A stretch of 64,000 bases of DNA from Glutamicibacter creatinolyticus (GCF_006094275.1 NZ_CP034412.1:1364001-1428000); one strand, 5' to 3'. Shown: positions 53,976 to 62,734, counted from the stretch's first letter. The notes: generated by a model from the letters alone, not told the origin. Numbers and translations are program-made.

Positions 53976-54401
53976 TTACCGGTGCCATAGCTGGTTCGCC
54001 CTGTCTGCGACGAACTGATGGCGTTCACGACCGTCCTCGTCGATGACGACGCAGTGGTCGTCGTGAACGGCGGGGCCGGGCATCGTGCCGTTCTTGCCGC
54101 GCTTCTTCCCGAACACGCTCCACCAGCCATTCGACGAGGCAATCCGCCACGTGCTTTGGTCTGACATTACTTCGCTATACTCAACGCGGGCCTCGTCAGC
54201 CAGGAGCCGGTACCCGAACTCGAGGTCCTCGCGATGCGCGTCGAACAACACGTTTGCACGGTACGCCTCGTCGAGTTCGCGCCGCGTGATGGGATTCTTC
54301 TTCCAGCGGTAATACGGCTGGCGGGCGAGCTTGAGTACCCGGCACGACACCGCGACGGGGATTGCGTCTTCGGCGAGCTCGGTCACGAGCGGGTACATCA
54401 T
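53976..54401 (-). pseudogene. IS3 transposase orfB remnant (N-terminal part)
   Basis: About 141 codons of the HTH_21 part of an IS3 orfB: MYPLVTELAEDAIPVAVSCR, RQPYYRWKK, FDAHREDLEFGYRLLADEAR, WWSVFGKKRGKNG and HDDHCVVIDEDGRERHQF. The rve (DDE) catalytic domain that should follow is missing, so the transposase cannot act. Confidence 0.8.
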
Positions 54402-54687
54402 TTTCCCCGCAGATGAGCCTGTGACAGATACGCCCTCGCGCGGCGCAGGACTTCTACCTCTTGCTCGAGGAGCCGGTTGGGTTTGCGCAGCTCGCGCAGT
54501 TCCGCGGACTCTGACGTCTGGCCAGGCTGCTCGCCCGACTCGATGCGGGCCTCTTACAGCCATTTGCCGAGGGTCCGACATGGACGCCAAAGTCTTTCGC
54601 GACTTGCGCAATCGAGACGCCGGCCTCGCGGTTCATCGCGACGCGCACGACGTCATCGCCGAACTCCTTGCGGAAGGGCTTGGGCAT
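54400..54687 (-). pseudogene. IS3 transposase orfA remnant
   Basis: The helix-turn-helix start (FRKEFGDDVVRVAMNREAGV, then AQVAKDFGVHVG) is intact, but a frameshift follows. The expected continuation is in another frame: TLGKWL, then a TAA in place of a sense codon, then EARIESGEQPGQTSESAELR and the leucine-zipper part RLLEQEVEVLRRARAYLSQA, then HLRGK and a stop. It is not functional. Confidence 0.8.
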
Positions 54688-54969
54688 AGTGGCATCCTTT
54701 CATGTCAGCCTCCTCGGCTAGCTATGTTCGATGTCACCTACTCCTGCACCAGACCCCCTGTGTTGCACGGCAGAGGTTGTATCAAGACGCGACTTTGCTG
54801 GTCATGGCGCGAAGTCCTTCTAAGAACGAGTGACCGGCTCGAACTCTCTAGTAACTCACTCGAACCGGCTCCGTTTCAGATACGGATGCAAGTGGTACTA
54901 AAATTGGGTAACAGTCCGCACGACTACGACAGTGGTCGTGAATGCGTATCTAGGAGGCCGCGAAAGAAG

Positions 54970-55755
54970 TTGGGAAGCCAACACACAATAGCCAGCTCAT
55001 TGCAGGTCACAGACTATGCATGGTCTTCGGCCGGAAAACTCAGTTTTCTGCTCGCAGGGCGTCCTGATTCTAGTTCGGACAAGATACAGTCCGTCAAACT
55101 TGTTAGTCAAGATAAAAAATTGATGGCGCCCTCCGTCAAGATCTGTGGATCCGTAGGTGGCAGCCTCCATTGTGAGGTGCATGTTCCTACTGGTGCTAAC
55201 TACAGGATCGAAGCTCTGGACAGTAGTGGCAAATTATATCGTGTGGGGCTACCTATAGGACTCGCTAACAAAACGGGCAAATTTTCGGGTTTTATCTCCC
55301 GATATATACTCCGTTCTCCTGCGTATGCGATGACGCTCCAAAGGGAAATGAAACGCCTACCGAAGAAGATATCTGTAATAACGCGAAGTGATTCGATAGA
55401 GATATTAGACGAGGAAAATTTGGGACAGCAACTGCTCTTTACGCGTCGCGGTTCAAAAGATACGGTGCGTGGAAGCCTTTTGCAGAACGGAGCAAGTGTT
55501 TTTTCGATTAGTGAGTTTTCCGAAACGCTTTTGTGTCTACCCGATGGCGAAACGCTATGGGATTGCAGACTCGGTTCCAACAGCGGTCGTAGGCTCCAGT
55601 ACTGGGGAAGCGCTTCGGAAGAGCCGAGGAGACTTATGCAATATCCCTGGTACTGGATGGGAGACGAAGGCGCGAGCGCAAGAGCCAAGGTCTACTGGAC
55701 AAAAGATGGCCACTTGGCCTTGAAAATTGTGAAGAAAGGGCTCAAAGCAGCATGA
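54970..55755 (+). CDS. Hypothetical protein, possibly 5'-truncated, before the GT4-Stealth gene
   Basis: 261 residues if it starts at TTG 54970, 12 bases after a strong AGGAGG (54952-54957). The frame stays open into the IS3 remnant and other starts (ATG 54886) are possible, so the original N-terminus may have been lost. The protein is rich in beta-prone segments (KLSFLLAGRPDSSSDKIQSV, SLHCEVHVPTGANYRIEALD), as in the beta-sandwich modules next to glycerophosphotransferases and glycosyltransferases. I see no catalytic motif, signal peptide or membrane helix. It overlaps the next gene by 4 bp (ATGA), so it is probably cotranslated with it and belongs to polymer synthesis. Confidence 0.5.
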   Translation: MGSQHTIASSLQVTDYAWSSAGKLSFLLAGRPDSSSDKIQSVKLVSQDKKLMAPSVKICGSVGGSLHCEVHVPTGANYRIEALDSSGKLYRVGLPIGLANKTGKFSGFISRYILRSPAYAMTLQREMKRLPKKISVITRSDSIEILDEENLGQQLLFTRRGSKDTVRGSLLQNGASVFSISEFSETLLCLPDGETLWDCRLGSNSGRRLQYWGSASEEPRRLMQYPWYWMGDEGASARAKVYWTKDGHLALKIVKKGLKAA

Positions 55756-58505
55756 AGATCGCATTCATACTAACCACAGGCGACACAAGCGCGGGAACGG
55801 AACATGCGATCCAGTCGCAAGCAGTAGGTTTGCGTGATCGCGGTTACGAAATATCGATTTACAGTATTTACCGGACTAACGGGCGCCTCAGCAGAATTAT
55901 GCCCGATGACATCAAGGTTACATATTGGTTGGATTCTGAAGGTAAAGATCTGACGGGCATGTTGTCGGATGAACAAGCAGAACGCTTAAGCAAGGCACCT
56001 TCAACACTAATATCGCATGCTTGGGACAACCAGTACAGTAAATTAACCGACATTGTTTGTCGAAAGAAAATTGGCGGCCTCCGCGAGGATGCAGTCGTTA
56101 CTACCACGCCAGCGTTAGCAATGCTTGCATCATATTTCCTCCCAGAAGGGACGATGTTGGTTGCCGAAGAGCATCGAGCAAGCATGAGACGAGGTGTCGG
56201 CATTACGCCTCTTGCAAACGTCGTTCACGACGTAGACGCGATAATCTCGCTCAACAACGAAAATGCAGAATGGATCCGGGACCGTTTCCCAGAGTACGGG
56301 TTCGTCAGCGCTGTCATTCCGAACTCTATTCCTGATGTTCTACGCCCGCGAGCAGCAAGCAACTCGACGATTGTAATGGCTGCTGGACGTTTCGCTCCTG
56401 GCAAACAGTTTGATCAGCTACTTGAGGCCTTTTCTCTATTTAAGGCGGGACATCCCGACTGGACTCTGCGCCTATTCGGTGAGGGACCGGGTGAGACGAA
56501 ACTCAGAGAGTTAATTGGGAAACTGAATCTCCACGATTCCGTCGAGATCATCACTGGTGTAACCGATTTAACCGCTGAGTGGGCCGAAGCGGGAATTCAC
56601 GCTATGACGTCCAAAAGCGAAGGCCAACCGTTGGTAATTCTCGAAGCGTCTGCAGCAGGTGTTCCTACCGTTGCTTACGATTGTCCGATTGGGCCGAGGA
56701 ACATTCTTACTCATGGTATAGACGGTTTGCTCGTACCACTCAATGACACCGAAGCTTTCGCCCAGACACTGGCTTCGATTGCAGGCGATACGGAACGTCG
56801 TGCGAAAATGTCGTCTGCCGCAATTCAGACGGCGAAGAAGTACAGCCCTAAGAGTATTCTTGATGAATGGGAAAAGCTGTACTCAGAATTGGCCCAGCGA
56901 AGGACACCGAGTGAACCTCGCGTTGAAGCTAACCTTAAGATTTTACGAGGATCGCGTGAAAATGAAACAGTTACGCTCCCTGATGATCTCGATTTTAACG
57001 GAACTGAAAATGCAAAAAAGGGTTTCAACGTCCGTATCGTGGAGCCGCGTAGCTTATCTGCTCAACTCGCTCAGGACGTGAACCAGAAATTCGTTAAAGG
57101 TTTGCTAATGCGGGCTGAAATCTGTGCTGTTGAAATCCCGTCCTACAGCTACTACAGGCAGACTTTAGCGATTCGGGAAGAAGACAGTCTGCGACTTCTT
57201 CAGGCATTGTCACGGTCACCCCAGGAGGGTGTATGTGTGAGGGCCATGAAGGGAAATTCCAGATTGTCTACGAAAGACTGGCACCCTGGTGTCGATGAAC
57301 TTTCCGAGTACGACCGTGATTTGGCAAATGTTTTCCGGGTATTCATTCCGATTTCGGACGAACTTCGTCGCTTTACCTTCGGTTCAGTTTTCGCTGTAGA
57401 CATAGAAGTATGGTCTATTGATCAGGATGCGTACGTGGCACCCCGGTCCAATCCAGGTGTCGATCGGTTGTTGAACGATGACTTCCTTCGGGGCAGTGTC
57501 CTGCCGGAAGCGCCGCTTTGGGACGAAATTAACTTCCCGATTGATGCAGTGTATACGTGGGTTGATGATAGTGATCAGAACTGGCGTCGGACTAAGGACC
57601 ATTACGACGCTCTCGAAAACGGTTCACACCCTTTAGCAACTGGGTCTATGCGATTCAAGAACCGTGATGAGTTACGTTATTCAATACGGAGCGTACGCAC
57701 ATTTATGCCCTGGATACGTAATATATACGTAGTTACTGCAGACCAGTATCCGACGTGGCTATCGGAAGAATCCGACATACAAGTTATTACACACAGCGAC
57801 ATTTTTCCTGACAAGTCGGTCCTACCTGTCTTTAACTCGCATGCCATAGAAGCTTGCTTGCACCGGGTGCCAGGATTGGCGGAGCACTTCTTATATTTCA
57901 ACGACGATACCCTCCTTATGCGCATGCAAGATCCGCGTACCTATTTCCACGGCAACGGTGCGGCCAAATTTTTCATGTCCTCGGTAAAAATTGATACGAA
58001 TAATGCTGAGAATGAACCTCACATGTGGGCGGCGCGCAATAATAGAAAAATCCTATTTAGGGACTTCGGCAAAGTAATTACTCGTGGCATGCTACACACG
58101 CCATATCCCCACCGGAGATCGGTGCTATCAGAGATAGAGTCTGAATATCCTGAGGTTTTCAAAACGGTCAGAGCCTCTAGATTCCGCAGTCCTACCGATA
58201 TATCCTTGCTGTCCTCGTTTGCTCAGCATTATGGATATTTCGTAAATGAATACATACCTGGGAGCATACGTTATGCGTTCTGCTCGATGGCAGATGAAGG
58301 GATTCAAGCTAAGCTGTCCATGTTGCAACAAAGTGAACGGTTTGATGTTGTTACGTTTGGCGAGGGTGAAAACCCTGTCTATACAGGGGAGCAAATTGAC
58401 GGGATGATGGATCAGTTCTTCCGTAGTCGTTTCCCATATCCGGTCCAAGATGAGATTGGGTCGACTTCATTGACTGTAGAAGACTCGTCGGATTCGACGG
58501 AGTGA
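55752..58505 (+). CDS. GT4 glycosyltransferase fused to a Stealth sugar-phosphate transferase
   Basis: 917 residues. Residues 1 to about 385 are a GT-B family 4 enzyme: MKIAFILTTGDTSAGTEHAI, VVTTTPALAMLASYFLPEGT, IVMAAGRFAPGKQFDQLLEA, and SEGQPLVILEASAAGVPTVA (E-x7-E). A linker of about 200 residues follows. From about 595 the Stealth module starts: CR1 IDAVYTWVDDSDQNWRR, CR2 MRFKNRDELRYSIRSV, then MPWIRNIYVVTADQYPTWL, NSHAIEACLHRVPGLAEHFL, YFNDDTLLMRM and, near the end, HTPYPHRRSVL and SSFAQHYGYFVN. The chain may add a sugar and then a sugar phosphate to build a repeat unit. It overlaps the following Stealth gene by 4 bp. Confidence 0.88.
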   Translation: MKIAFILTTGDTSAGTEHAIQSQAVGLRDRGYEISIYSIYRTNGRLSRIMPDDIKVTYWLDSEGKDLTGMLSDEQAERLSKAPSTLISHAWDNQYSKLTDIVCRKKIGGLREDAVVTTTPALAMLASYFLPEGTMLVAEEHRASMRRGVGITPLANVVHDVDAIISLNNENAEWIRDRFPEYGFVSAVIPNSIPDVLRPRAASNSTIVMAAGRFAPGKQFDQLLEAFSLFKAGHPDWTLRLFGEGPGETKLRELIGKLNLHDSVEIITGVTDLTAEWAEAGIHAMTSKSEGQPLVILEASAAGVPTVAYDCPIGPRNILTHGIDGLLVPLNDTEAFAQTLASIAGDTERRAKMSSAAIQTAKKYSPKSILDEWEKLYSELAQRRTPSEPRVEANLKILRGSRENETVTLPDDLDFNGTENAKKGFNVRIVEPRSLSAQLAQDVNQKFVKGLLMRAEICAVEIPSYSYYRQTLAIREEDSLRLLQALSRSPQEGVCVRAMKGNSRLSTKDWHPGVDELSEYDRDLANVFRVFIPISDELRRFTFGSVFAVDIEVWSIDQDAYVAPRSNPGVDRLLNDDFLRGSVLPEAPLWDEINFPIDAVYTWVDDSDQNWRRTKDHYDALENGSHPLATGSMRFKNRDELRYSIRSVRTFMPWIRNIYVVTADQYPTWLSEESDIQVITHSDIFPDKSVLPVFNSHAIEACLHRVPGLAEHFLYFNDDTLLMRMQDPRTYFHGNGAAKFFMSSVKIDTNNAENEPHMWAARNNRKILFRDFGKVITRGMLHTPYPHRRSVLSEIESEYPEVFKTVRASRFRSPTDISLLSSFAQHYGYFVNEYIPGSIRYAFCSMADEGIQAKLSMLQQSERFDVVTFGEGENPVYTGEQIDGMMDQFFRSRFPYPVQDEIGSTSLTVEDSSDSTE

Positions 58506-60154
58506 GAAAAATGCGAAATTTTCAAGCGGTGCAAAGAAGTGCAAAGCGTGTGTTGACATCGGCCAGTAGTAAAATCGGCGCGCGACTCGCTCCTGGTGTT
58601 GCTTCAGTTAAGACGCTGTTAACGCGAGCTGTTTCAAGTGATTTTCGTGAACACTCTACCCTTCTTAAGCTCCCTGTGGGCTTCCGATTAGGACTAACCG
58701 CTTCTTCCTTGTCGCTTCCTGATGTATCTAAAAGTAACTTCGAACAGCTAGAGATGGCACTGAAATCGTGTGCTATCGACTATTGGGTGTTGAATGTTGA
58801 TCCTTCAGGCTCCATGCAGCTGAATATAATGACCGATGATTTCGATCGATTTATTCGTAATATAGTGAACGCTGTCGATTTCAAGCACTGGTATTATCAG
58901 ATGCTCAATGATAATGGCAAAACGTCAAGTTCCACGGGTTTATTGCATGCCGTGGGTTCTGATACCAGTAAGATAAACGGTGTTCGACTATTTCAGTATG
59001 TTGCTCCTTCAGTAGAATCATTCTTCTTCGCTGGGGCGGCGCAAGGTGTCGATGTAGTACGTTGGCGGGTCAGCGATGCGAACGGTGGAATCACGAGTGA
59101 GATATGGAACCCGAAATGCGTAGAACTTCCTAACCCAAAAGCAAGTCATAACGAGTTCTTGGATGTCCTGGCTCGAGCGAATGGAGCCTCCGGTCATCAT
59201 TTTTCCTGCCCAGTTGACGCAGTAATCACTTGGGTAGATGGTAACGACAAGAATTGGTTGAAGCGGAAAAATGCTGCTCTTGGCCTTGAGACGGAGCGGT
59301 TGGTCCAGGACGCGACGGATGCGTCTAGATTTGAGCCACTCGATGAGTTGAAATATTGCTTAAGGGCAATCGAACAGTATGCACCCTGGATTCGTAAGAT
59401 TTTTCTTGTCACGGACCGTCAGACGCCAGAGTGGCTGCAAGTCAAGGAAAACAACAGGCTCAAAGTTATTGATCATTCGGAAATTTGGAAGGATCCGGCA
59501 GATCTTCCGGTATTCAATTCCCATGCGATTGAAGCAAACTTACACCGTATAGATGGCCTCGCTGAACACTTCTTGTATCTGAATGATGACATGATCCTGA
59601 CGGCACCCGTCTCTCCGGATACCTTTTTTCATCCGAGCGGGGTGACTAAGGTGTTTTATTCGAAAGCTTTGGTAGATTTCAACGATTTATCGGATCAAGA
59701 CAATGTGTCGACGGTGGCAGCCAAGAATGCAAGAACAATTTTGCATTCTAGGGGGTTTCCTATTATGAATCGAAAGTTCTTTCATACGCCGTATGCGTTT
59801 AATCGAAGTATTTTGGAGAAGATTGAGCAGGAATTTGCCGATATTTCTGAACGCGTTAGCGCAACAAAATTTCGGTCTCTAGACGATGTAGCGTTTGCCG
59901 GTTCGTTCTACTTTAATTACGCGTTGGCGGTGGGTGCCGCCGTGCCCGGAAAGATTCGTTATGATTACATTGATCCCGCTGATTCGGGAGCATTGGATCG
60001 ACTGGACCGGATCATCAGAAAAAGACACACGCAGTGCATCGTCGTAAATGATGGTTCGCAGGCCGTTTCCCCCGAAGAGCGCGAGATTATAAAGAAGGTC
60101 ATCCCTGCTCGCTTGAGTCAGCTTCTTCCCGTGAAATCTTCATTTGAGCTTTAA
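58502..60154 (+). CDS. Stealth-family sugar-phosphate transferase, third copy
   Basis: 550 residues, GTG start overlapping the previous stop (GTGA). CR1 is VDAVITWVDGNDKNWLKRKN near residue 239, CR2 SRFEPLDELKYCLRAIEQYA followed by PWIRKIFLVTDRQTPEWL, then NSHAIEANLHRIDGLAEHFL, YLNDDMIL, KFFHTPYAFNRSIL and FYFNYALAVG. The N-terminal ~235 residues are not recognisable. It differs strongly from the other two Stealth proteins, so the three probably act on different sugars. It is AT-rich. An IS5-type element sits 3 bp after its stop codon, flanked by CTAG. Confidence 0.87.
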   Translation: MRKMRNFQAVQRSAKRVLTSASSKIGARLAPGVASVKTLLTRAVSSDFREHSTLLKLPVGFRLGLTASSLSLPDVSKSNFEQLEMALKSCAIDYWVLNVDPSGSMQLNIMTDDFDRFIRNIVNAVDFKHWYYQMLNDNGKTSSSTGLLHAVGSDTSKINGVRLFQYVAPSVESFFFAGAAQGVDVVRWRVSDANGGITSEIWNPKCVELPNPKASHNEFLDVLARANGASGHHFSCPVDAVITWVDGNDKNWLKRKNAALGLETERLVQDATDASRFEPLDELKYCLRAIEQYAPWIRKIFLVTDRQTPEWLQVKENNRLKVIDHSEIWKDPADLPVFNSHAIEANLHRIDGLAEHFLYLNDDMILTAPVSPDTFFHPSGVTKVFYSKALVDFNDLSDQDNVSTVAAKNARTILHSRGFPIMNRKFFHTPYAFNRSILEKIEQEFADISERVSATKFRSLDDVAFAGSFYFNYALAVGAAVPGKIRYDYIDPADSGALDRLDRIIRKRHTQCIVVNDGSQAVSPEEREIIKKVIPARLSQLLPVKSSFEL

Positions 60155-60172
60155 CGCCTAGGGCGTGTCTCT

Positions 60173-60751
60173 TTATTTGGTTAATACCGCGCTCCACACC
60201 ACCACAGCTTGTAAAACCACTGCAGCCCTGTAGGTCAGTGCGAGCTTGTCATACCGGGTGGCCAGTGACCTCCACTGCTTCAACGTGTTGAAGCTGCATT
60301 CCACGACATTGCGACGTTTATACGCCTCCTTGTCGTAGGTCACCGGCCGCCCACCAGCTGAACCCCGACGCAACCGGTTCGCTTTTTGGTCTTCCCTCTC
60401 TGGGATCACGCACTGAATGCCCCGAGCTCGCAAGTAGTGGCGGATCGCCTTGGACGAATAGGCTTTGTCCGCCATAGCCCGCACGGGACGTTTCCGGGCC
60501 GCACCAGGTCCTGGCTTCTGAACCTTGAGCGAGTCCAGCAGGTTCTGAAACATCGGCGCGTCCCCGCTCTGCCCGGGGCCGAGCAGCAAGACCAGTGGGC
60601 GGCGGTTGCCATCAACGAGCGCATGGATCTTCGTGCTCAACCCGCCCCTGGAACGACCGATCGCATGGTCTTCGGGTTCAGTGAGCAGATTCTTGTAACT
60701 TGATAGATCCCCCTGTGTGGCGTGGGAGGTTGGTCGCATGCTGGTGGGCAC
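60173..60751 (-). CDS. IS5-type transposase, second frame
   Basis: Up to 192 codons, of which those after the overlap are meaningful. The DDE part is intact: IGRSRGGLSTKIHALVDGNR, MADKAYSSKAIRHYLRARG with the second Asp, and KRRNVVECSFNTLKQWR with the catalytic Glu, then RYDKLALTYRAAVVL. It is probably made only as a fusion with the first frame. Confidence 0.85.
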   Translation of the reverse strand: MPTSMRPTSHATQGDLSSYKNLLTEPEDHAIGRSRGGLSTKIHALVDGNRRPLVLLLGPGQSGDAPMFQNLLDSLKVQKPGPGAARKRPVRAMADKAYSSKAIRHYLRARGIQCVIPEREDQKANRLRRGSAGGRPVTYDKEAYKRRNVVECSFNTLKQWRSLATRYDKLALTYRAAVVLQAVVVWSAVLTK

Positions 60752-61067
60752 GATTGATCGTGGAATCCACCGACACCTCCCAATTGATCAGGCCTCGCGT
60801 ATCAGCCGTTGACAGCAGCGCGGCAAGGATCTTGTCCCAGGTGCCGTCATTACTGAAACGGCGGTGGCGTTTCCAGACTGATTTCCATGACCCGAAATGT
60901 TCTGGAAGGTCACGCCAGGGAATCCCTACCCGGTACCTGTAGATCATGGCTTCGGTCGTTCGCCGGTGGTCGTTGAAAGGCCGTCCGCGTTTACCCGTCG
61001 AGTCGGGCATGAACGGCGCGATCAAGTCCCATTGCGCGTCGGTTAGAAGATGATAACGAGAACTCAC
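60678..61067 (-). CDS. IS5-type transposase, first frame
   Basis: 129 residues. The N-terminal DUF4096-like part of an IS5 transposase: LTDAQWDLIAPFMPDSTGKR, GRPFNDHRRTTEAMIYRYRV, GIPWRDLPEHFGSWKSVWKR and the first catalytic Asp in VSVDSTINRAHQHA. It overlaps the second frame by 74 bp; ribosomal frameshifting probably joins the two. Confidence 0.85.
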   Translation of the reverse strand: MSSRYHLLTDAQWDLIAPFMPDSTGKRGRPFNDHRRTTEAMIYRYRVGIPWRDLPEHFGSWKSVWKRHRRFSNDGTWDKILAALLSTADTRGLINWEVSVDSTINRAHQHATNLPRHTGGSIKLQESAH

Positions 61068-61206
61068 TGTTCAAGCGTGGCAAAGTTACCTATCCACATT
61101 TAGGAGACACGCCCTAGTAGTCGAAGTTGACGTGCATCACTGAACTTGTCTAGCGCTAAAGATCGCGCTAGGGTTAAATGTCGGTCTATGTTCAATAGGA
61201 GTTATC

Positions 61207-61827
61207 ATCAGCGAAAAGCGTTCTGATCGGTCACCGCACGGTGAGCCCGATCGCAGCTCGCCTCTGGTTATTTCAACCAAGGAGCTTGGACGGGCGCCCG
61301 GAGCAATGACAACGATCGTTGAGCATGTACCCGCGCCCGCTGAAGTGGGTGTCGCACTCATTGGTGTTCGTGAAGGATCTGAGGTTTCCTTGGGCCTGCG
61401 GCTCGAATCCGTACATGAGGGTGTTCTGGTTTCTGGTGTAGCCACCGTGGAAATCGCCGGTGAATGCGGGCGGTGCCTGACACCCATCGAGTATGATTAT
61501 GATGCTGATATCCAGGAGCTCTTCTACTATGAAGAGAATGCCGAAATCGAGCAAGACGATGAAGTAGACCAGTACTGGGTTGTCGATGATCTCATCGACC
61601 TTGACCCGGTATTGCGGAACGCAGTGGTGACCGCCCTGCCGTTCCAGCCGGTATGCCGGGAAGATTGTTTAGGGCTTTGCAGCGAATGTGGCAAGAACCT
61701 TAACGAGGATCCTGAGCATCACCATGAGGTCCTTGATCCTCGTTGGGCAGCGCTTGCGCAGCTGGCCGACATAGTCGCAGAAGATGCGACACAAAGTAAA
61801 ACGTCAGACGAGAGAGAAGAGAAGTAG
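61207..61827 (+). CDS. yceD: DUF177 protein (YceD), apparent non-standard start
   Basis: YceD-type proteins (DUF177) belong with rpmF and influence rRNA/ribosome metabolism. The first ATG in frame is at 61306 (173 residues), but the codons before it read [17 protein letters not shown], the conserved N-terminal block of the family. The frame is open further up and the only start-like site is ATC at 61207, 5 bases after AGGAG (61197-61201), giving a protein beginning (M)[14 protein letters not shown]. No ATG, GTG or TTG occurs between the upstream stop and 61306. Cysteine pairs CGRC, CREDC and CSEC suggest metal binding. Either a rare ATC start is used or the start was damaged; the ATG at 61306 is the fallback. 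Confidence 0.7.
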   Translation: MSEKRSDRSPHGEPDRSSPLVISTKELGRAPGAMTTIVEHVPAPAEVGVALIGVREGSEVSLGLRLESVHEGVLVSGVATVEIAGECGRCLTPIEYDYDADIQELFYYEENAEIEQDDEVDQYWVVDDLIDLDPVLRNAVVTALPFQPVCREDCLGLCSECGKNLNEDPEHHHEVLDPRWAALAQLADIVAEDATQSKTSDEREEK

Positions 61828-61829
61828 TC

Positions 61830-62033
61830 GTGGCTGTTCCAAAGCGGAAGATGTCCCGTGCGAATACTCGTGCCCGCCGTTCTCAGTGGAAGGCTACCGC
61901 ACCGAACCTGGTGAAGACCGTTGAAAACGGTCGAGTCACCTACAGCCTGCCGCACCAGGCCAAGGTCGTGACCGACTCGGCCGGTACCGAGCTGTTCCTT
62001 GAGTACAAGGGTCGCAAGGTCGCAGACGTCTAA
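61830..62033 (+). CDS. rpmF: Ribosomal protein bL32
   Basis: 67 residues with a GTG start, 2 bp after yceD. It is part of the 50S subunit. The N-terminal [20 protein letters not shown] is the usual L32 signature. The zinc-binding CxxC pairs of many L32 proteins are absent, so it is the cysteine-free form. Cotranscribed with yceD and rnc. Confidence 0.95.
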   Translation: MAVPKRKMSRANTRARRSQWKATAPNLVKTVENGRVTYSLPHQAKVVTDSAGTELFLEYKGRKVADV

Positions 62034-62035
62034 AT

Positions 62036-62734
62036 ATGTCTTCTGAAGAAGAACTTCTGAAGCGTCTCGGGGTCACTATTGACCCCGAGACGCTTCGTCT
62101 TGCTTTAACCCATCGTTCCTACGCCTATGAAAACGGCGGGATTCCCACCAATGAGCGTCTAGAGTTCTTGGGCGACTCCATCCTGGGCTTCAGCATCGCC
62201 GAGTATCTCTACGATGAGCTGCCTCACCTGCCGGAAGGGGACCTCGCGAAGCGCCGCGCGGCTGTCGTGAGCACTCGCGCGTTGGCTACGGTTGGCCGGC
62301 AACTCGCGCTGGGCCAGCACATCTACCTGGGTCGTGGTGAGAAGCAGTCCAACGGGGAAAACAAGTCCTCGATTTTGGCCGATACCATGGAAGCCATTTT
62401 TGGCGCCGTGTACCTCAACCATGGGATGGATATTGCCAAGGAGCTCATCCTGCGTTTGGTGACGCCGATGCTTGAGGATGGTGAACTGCTCGGAGCTGCC
62501 ACTGACTGGAAGACGGTCATCCAGGAAGAAGCAGCTGGCGGCAAACTCGGGGACGTGCTCTATGAAGTCACGGGAACCGGCCCGGACCACGCCCGCAGCT
62601 ACACCGCCACTTTGTGGATTGGGGAGCGCGAGCTGGGCCAGGGGCAGGGGCCTTCCAAGAAGGAAGCGGAACAGGAAGCCGCCAGGGCTAGTTGGAAGCT
62701 AATGCATCCCAATCAGACCTTGCCACAGCTCTAA
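62036..62734 (+). CDS. rnc: Ribonuclease III
   Basis: 232 residues from ATG, 2 bp after rpmF. It cuts double-stranded RNA, including rRNA precursors. The catalytic signature NERLEFLGDSILGFSIAEYL is near residue 39, with ADTMEAIFGAVYLNHG holding the second acidic pair. The C-terminal double-stranded-RNA-binding domain ends with GPSKKEAEQEAARASWKLM. The length is normal. mutM follows 16 bp further on. Confidence 0.95.
   Translation: MSSEEELLKRLGVTIDPETLRLALTHRSYAYENGGIPTNERLEFLGDSILGFSIAEYLYDELPHLPEGDLAKRRAAVVSTRALATVGRQLALGQHIYLGRGEKQSNGENKSSILADTMEAIFGAVYLNHGMDIAKELILRLVTPMLEDGELLGAATDWKTVIQEEAAGGKLGDVLYEVTGTGPDHARSYTATLWIGERELGQGQGPSKKEAEQEAARASWKLMHPNQTLPQL

Larger units (their letters stand above)
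53976..54690 (-). mobile_element. Decayed IS3-family insertion sequence, 3' end missing
   Basis: The minus strand carries the two-ORF arrangement of IS3 elements, with an orfA-like start (MPKPFRKEFGDDVVRVAMNR) and an orfB-like continuation, but both are damaged. The orfB catalytic DDE core is absent because the homology stops at ...NQLWHR* (53976). I could not define terminal repeats. The stretch to the left (53851-53975) is AT-rich with no supported gene; to the right, 54691-54969 holds no supported gene either and may contain the lost element end near 54720-54765. Confidence 0.8.
60162..61113 (-). mobile_element. IS5-type (IS427-group-like) insertion sequence, apparently complete
   Basis: The element is 952 bp, bounded by 10-bp perfect inverted repeats, GGCGTGTCTC at 60162 and GAGACACGCC ending at 61113. 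CTAG flanks it on both sides (60158-60161 and 61114-61117), as expected for a target duplication. Two overlapping transposase frames are on the minus strand. The layout and the frameshift arrangement match the IS427 group of the IS5 family. It separates the third Stealth gene from yceD. Confidence 0.88.

Noticed and set aside
54331-54969. N-terminal 210 codons of the open frame that ends at 55755
   Set aside because: They lie antisense to the IS3 transposase remnant and have no protein-like pattern; the gene more likely starts at 54886 or 54970.
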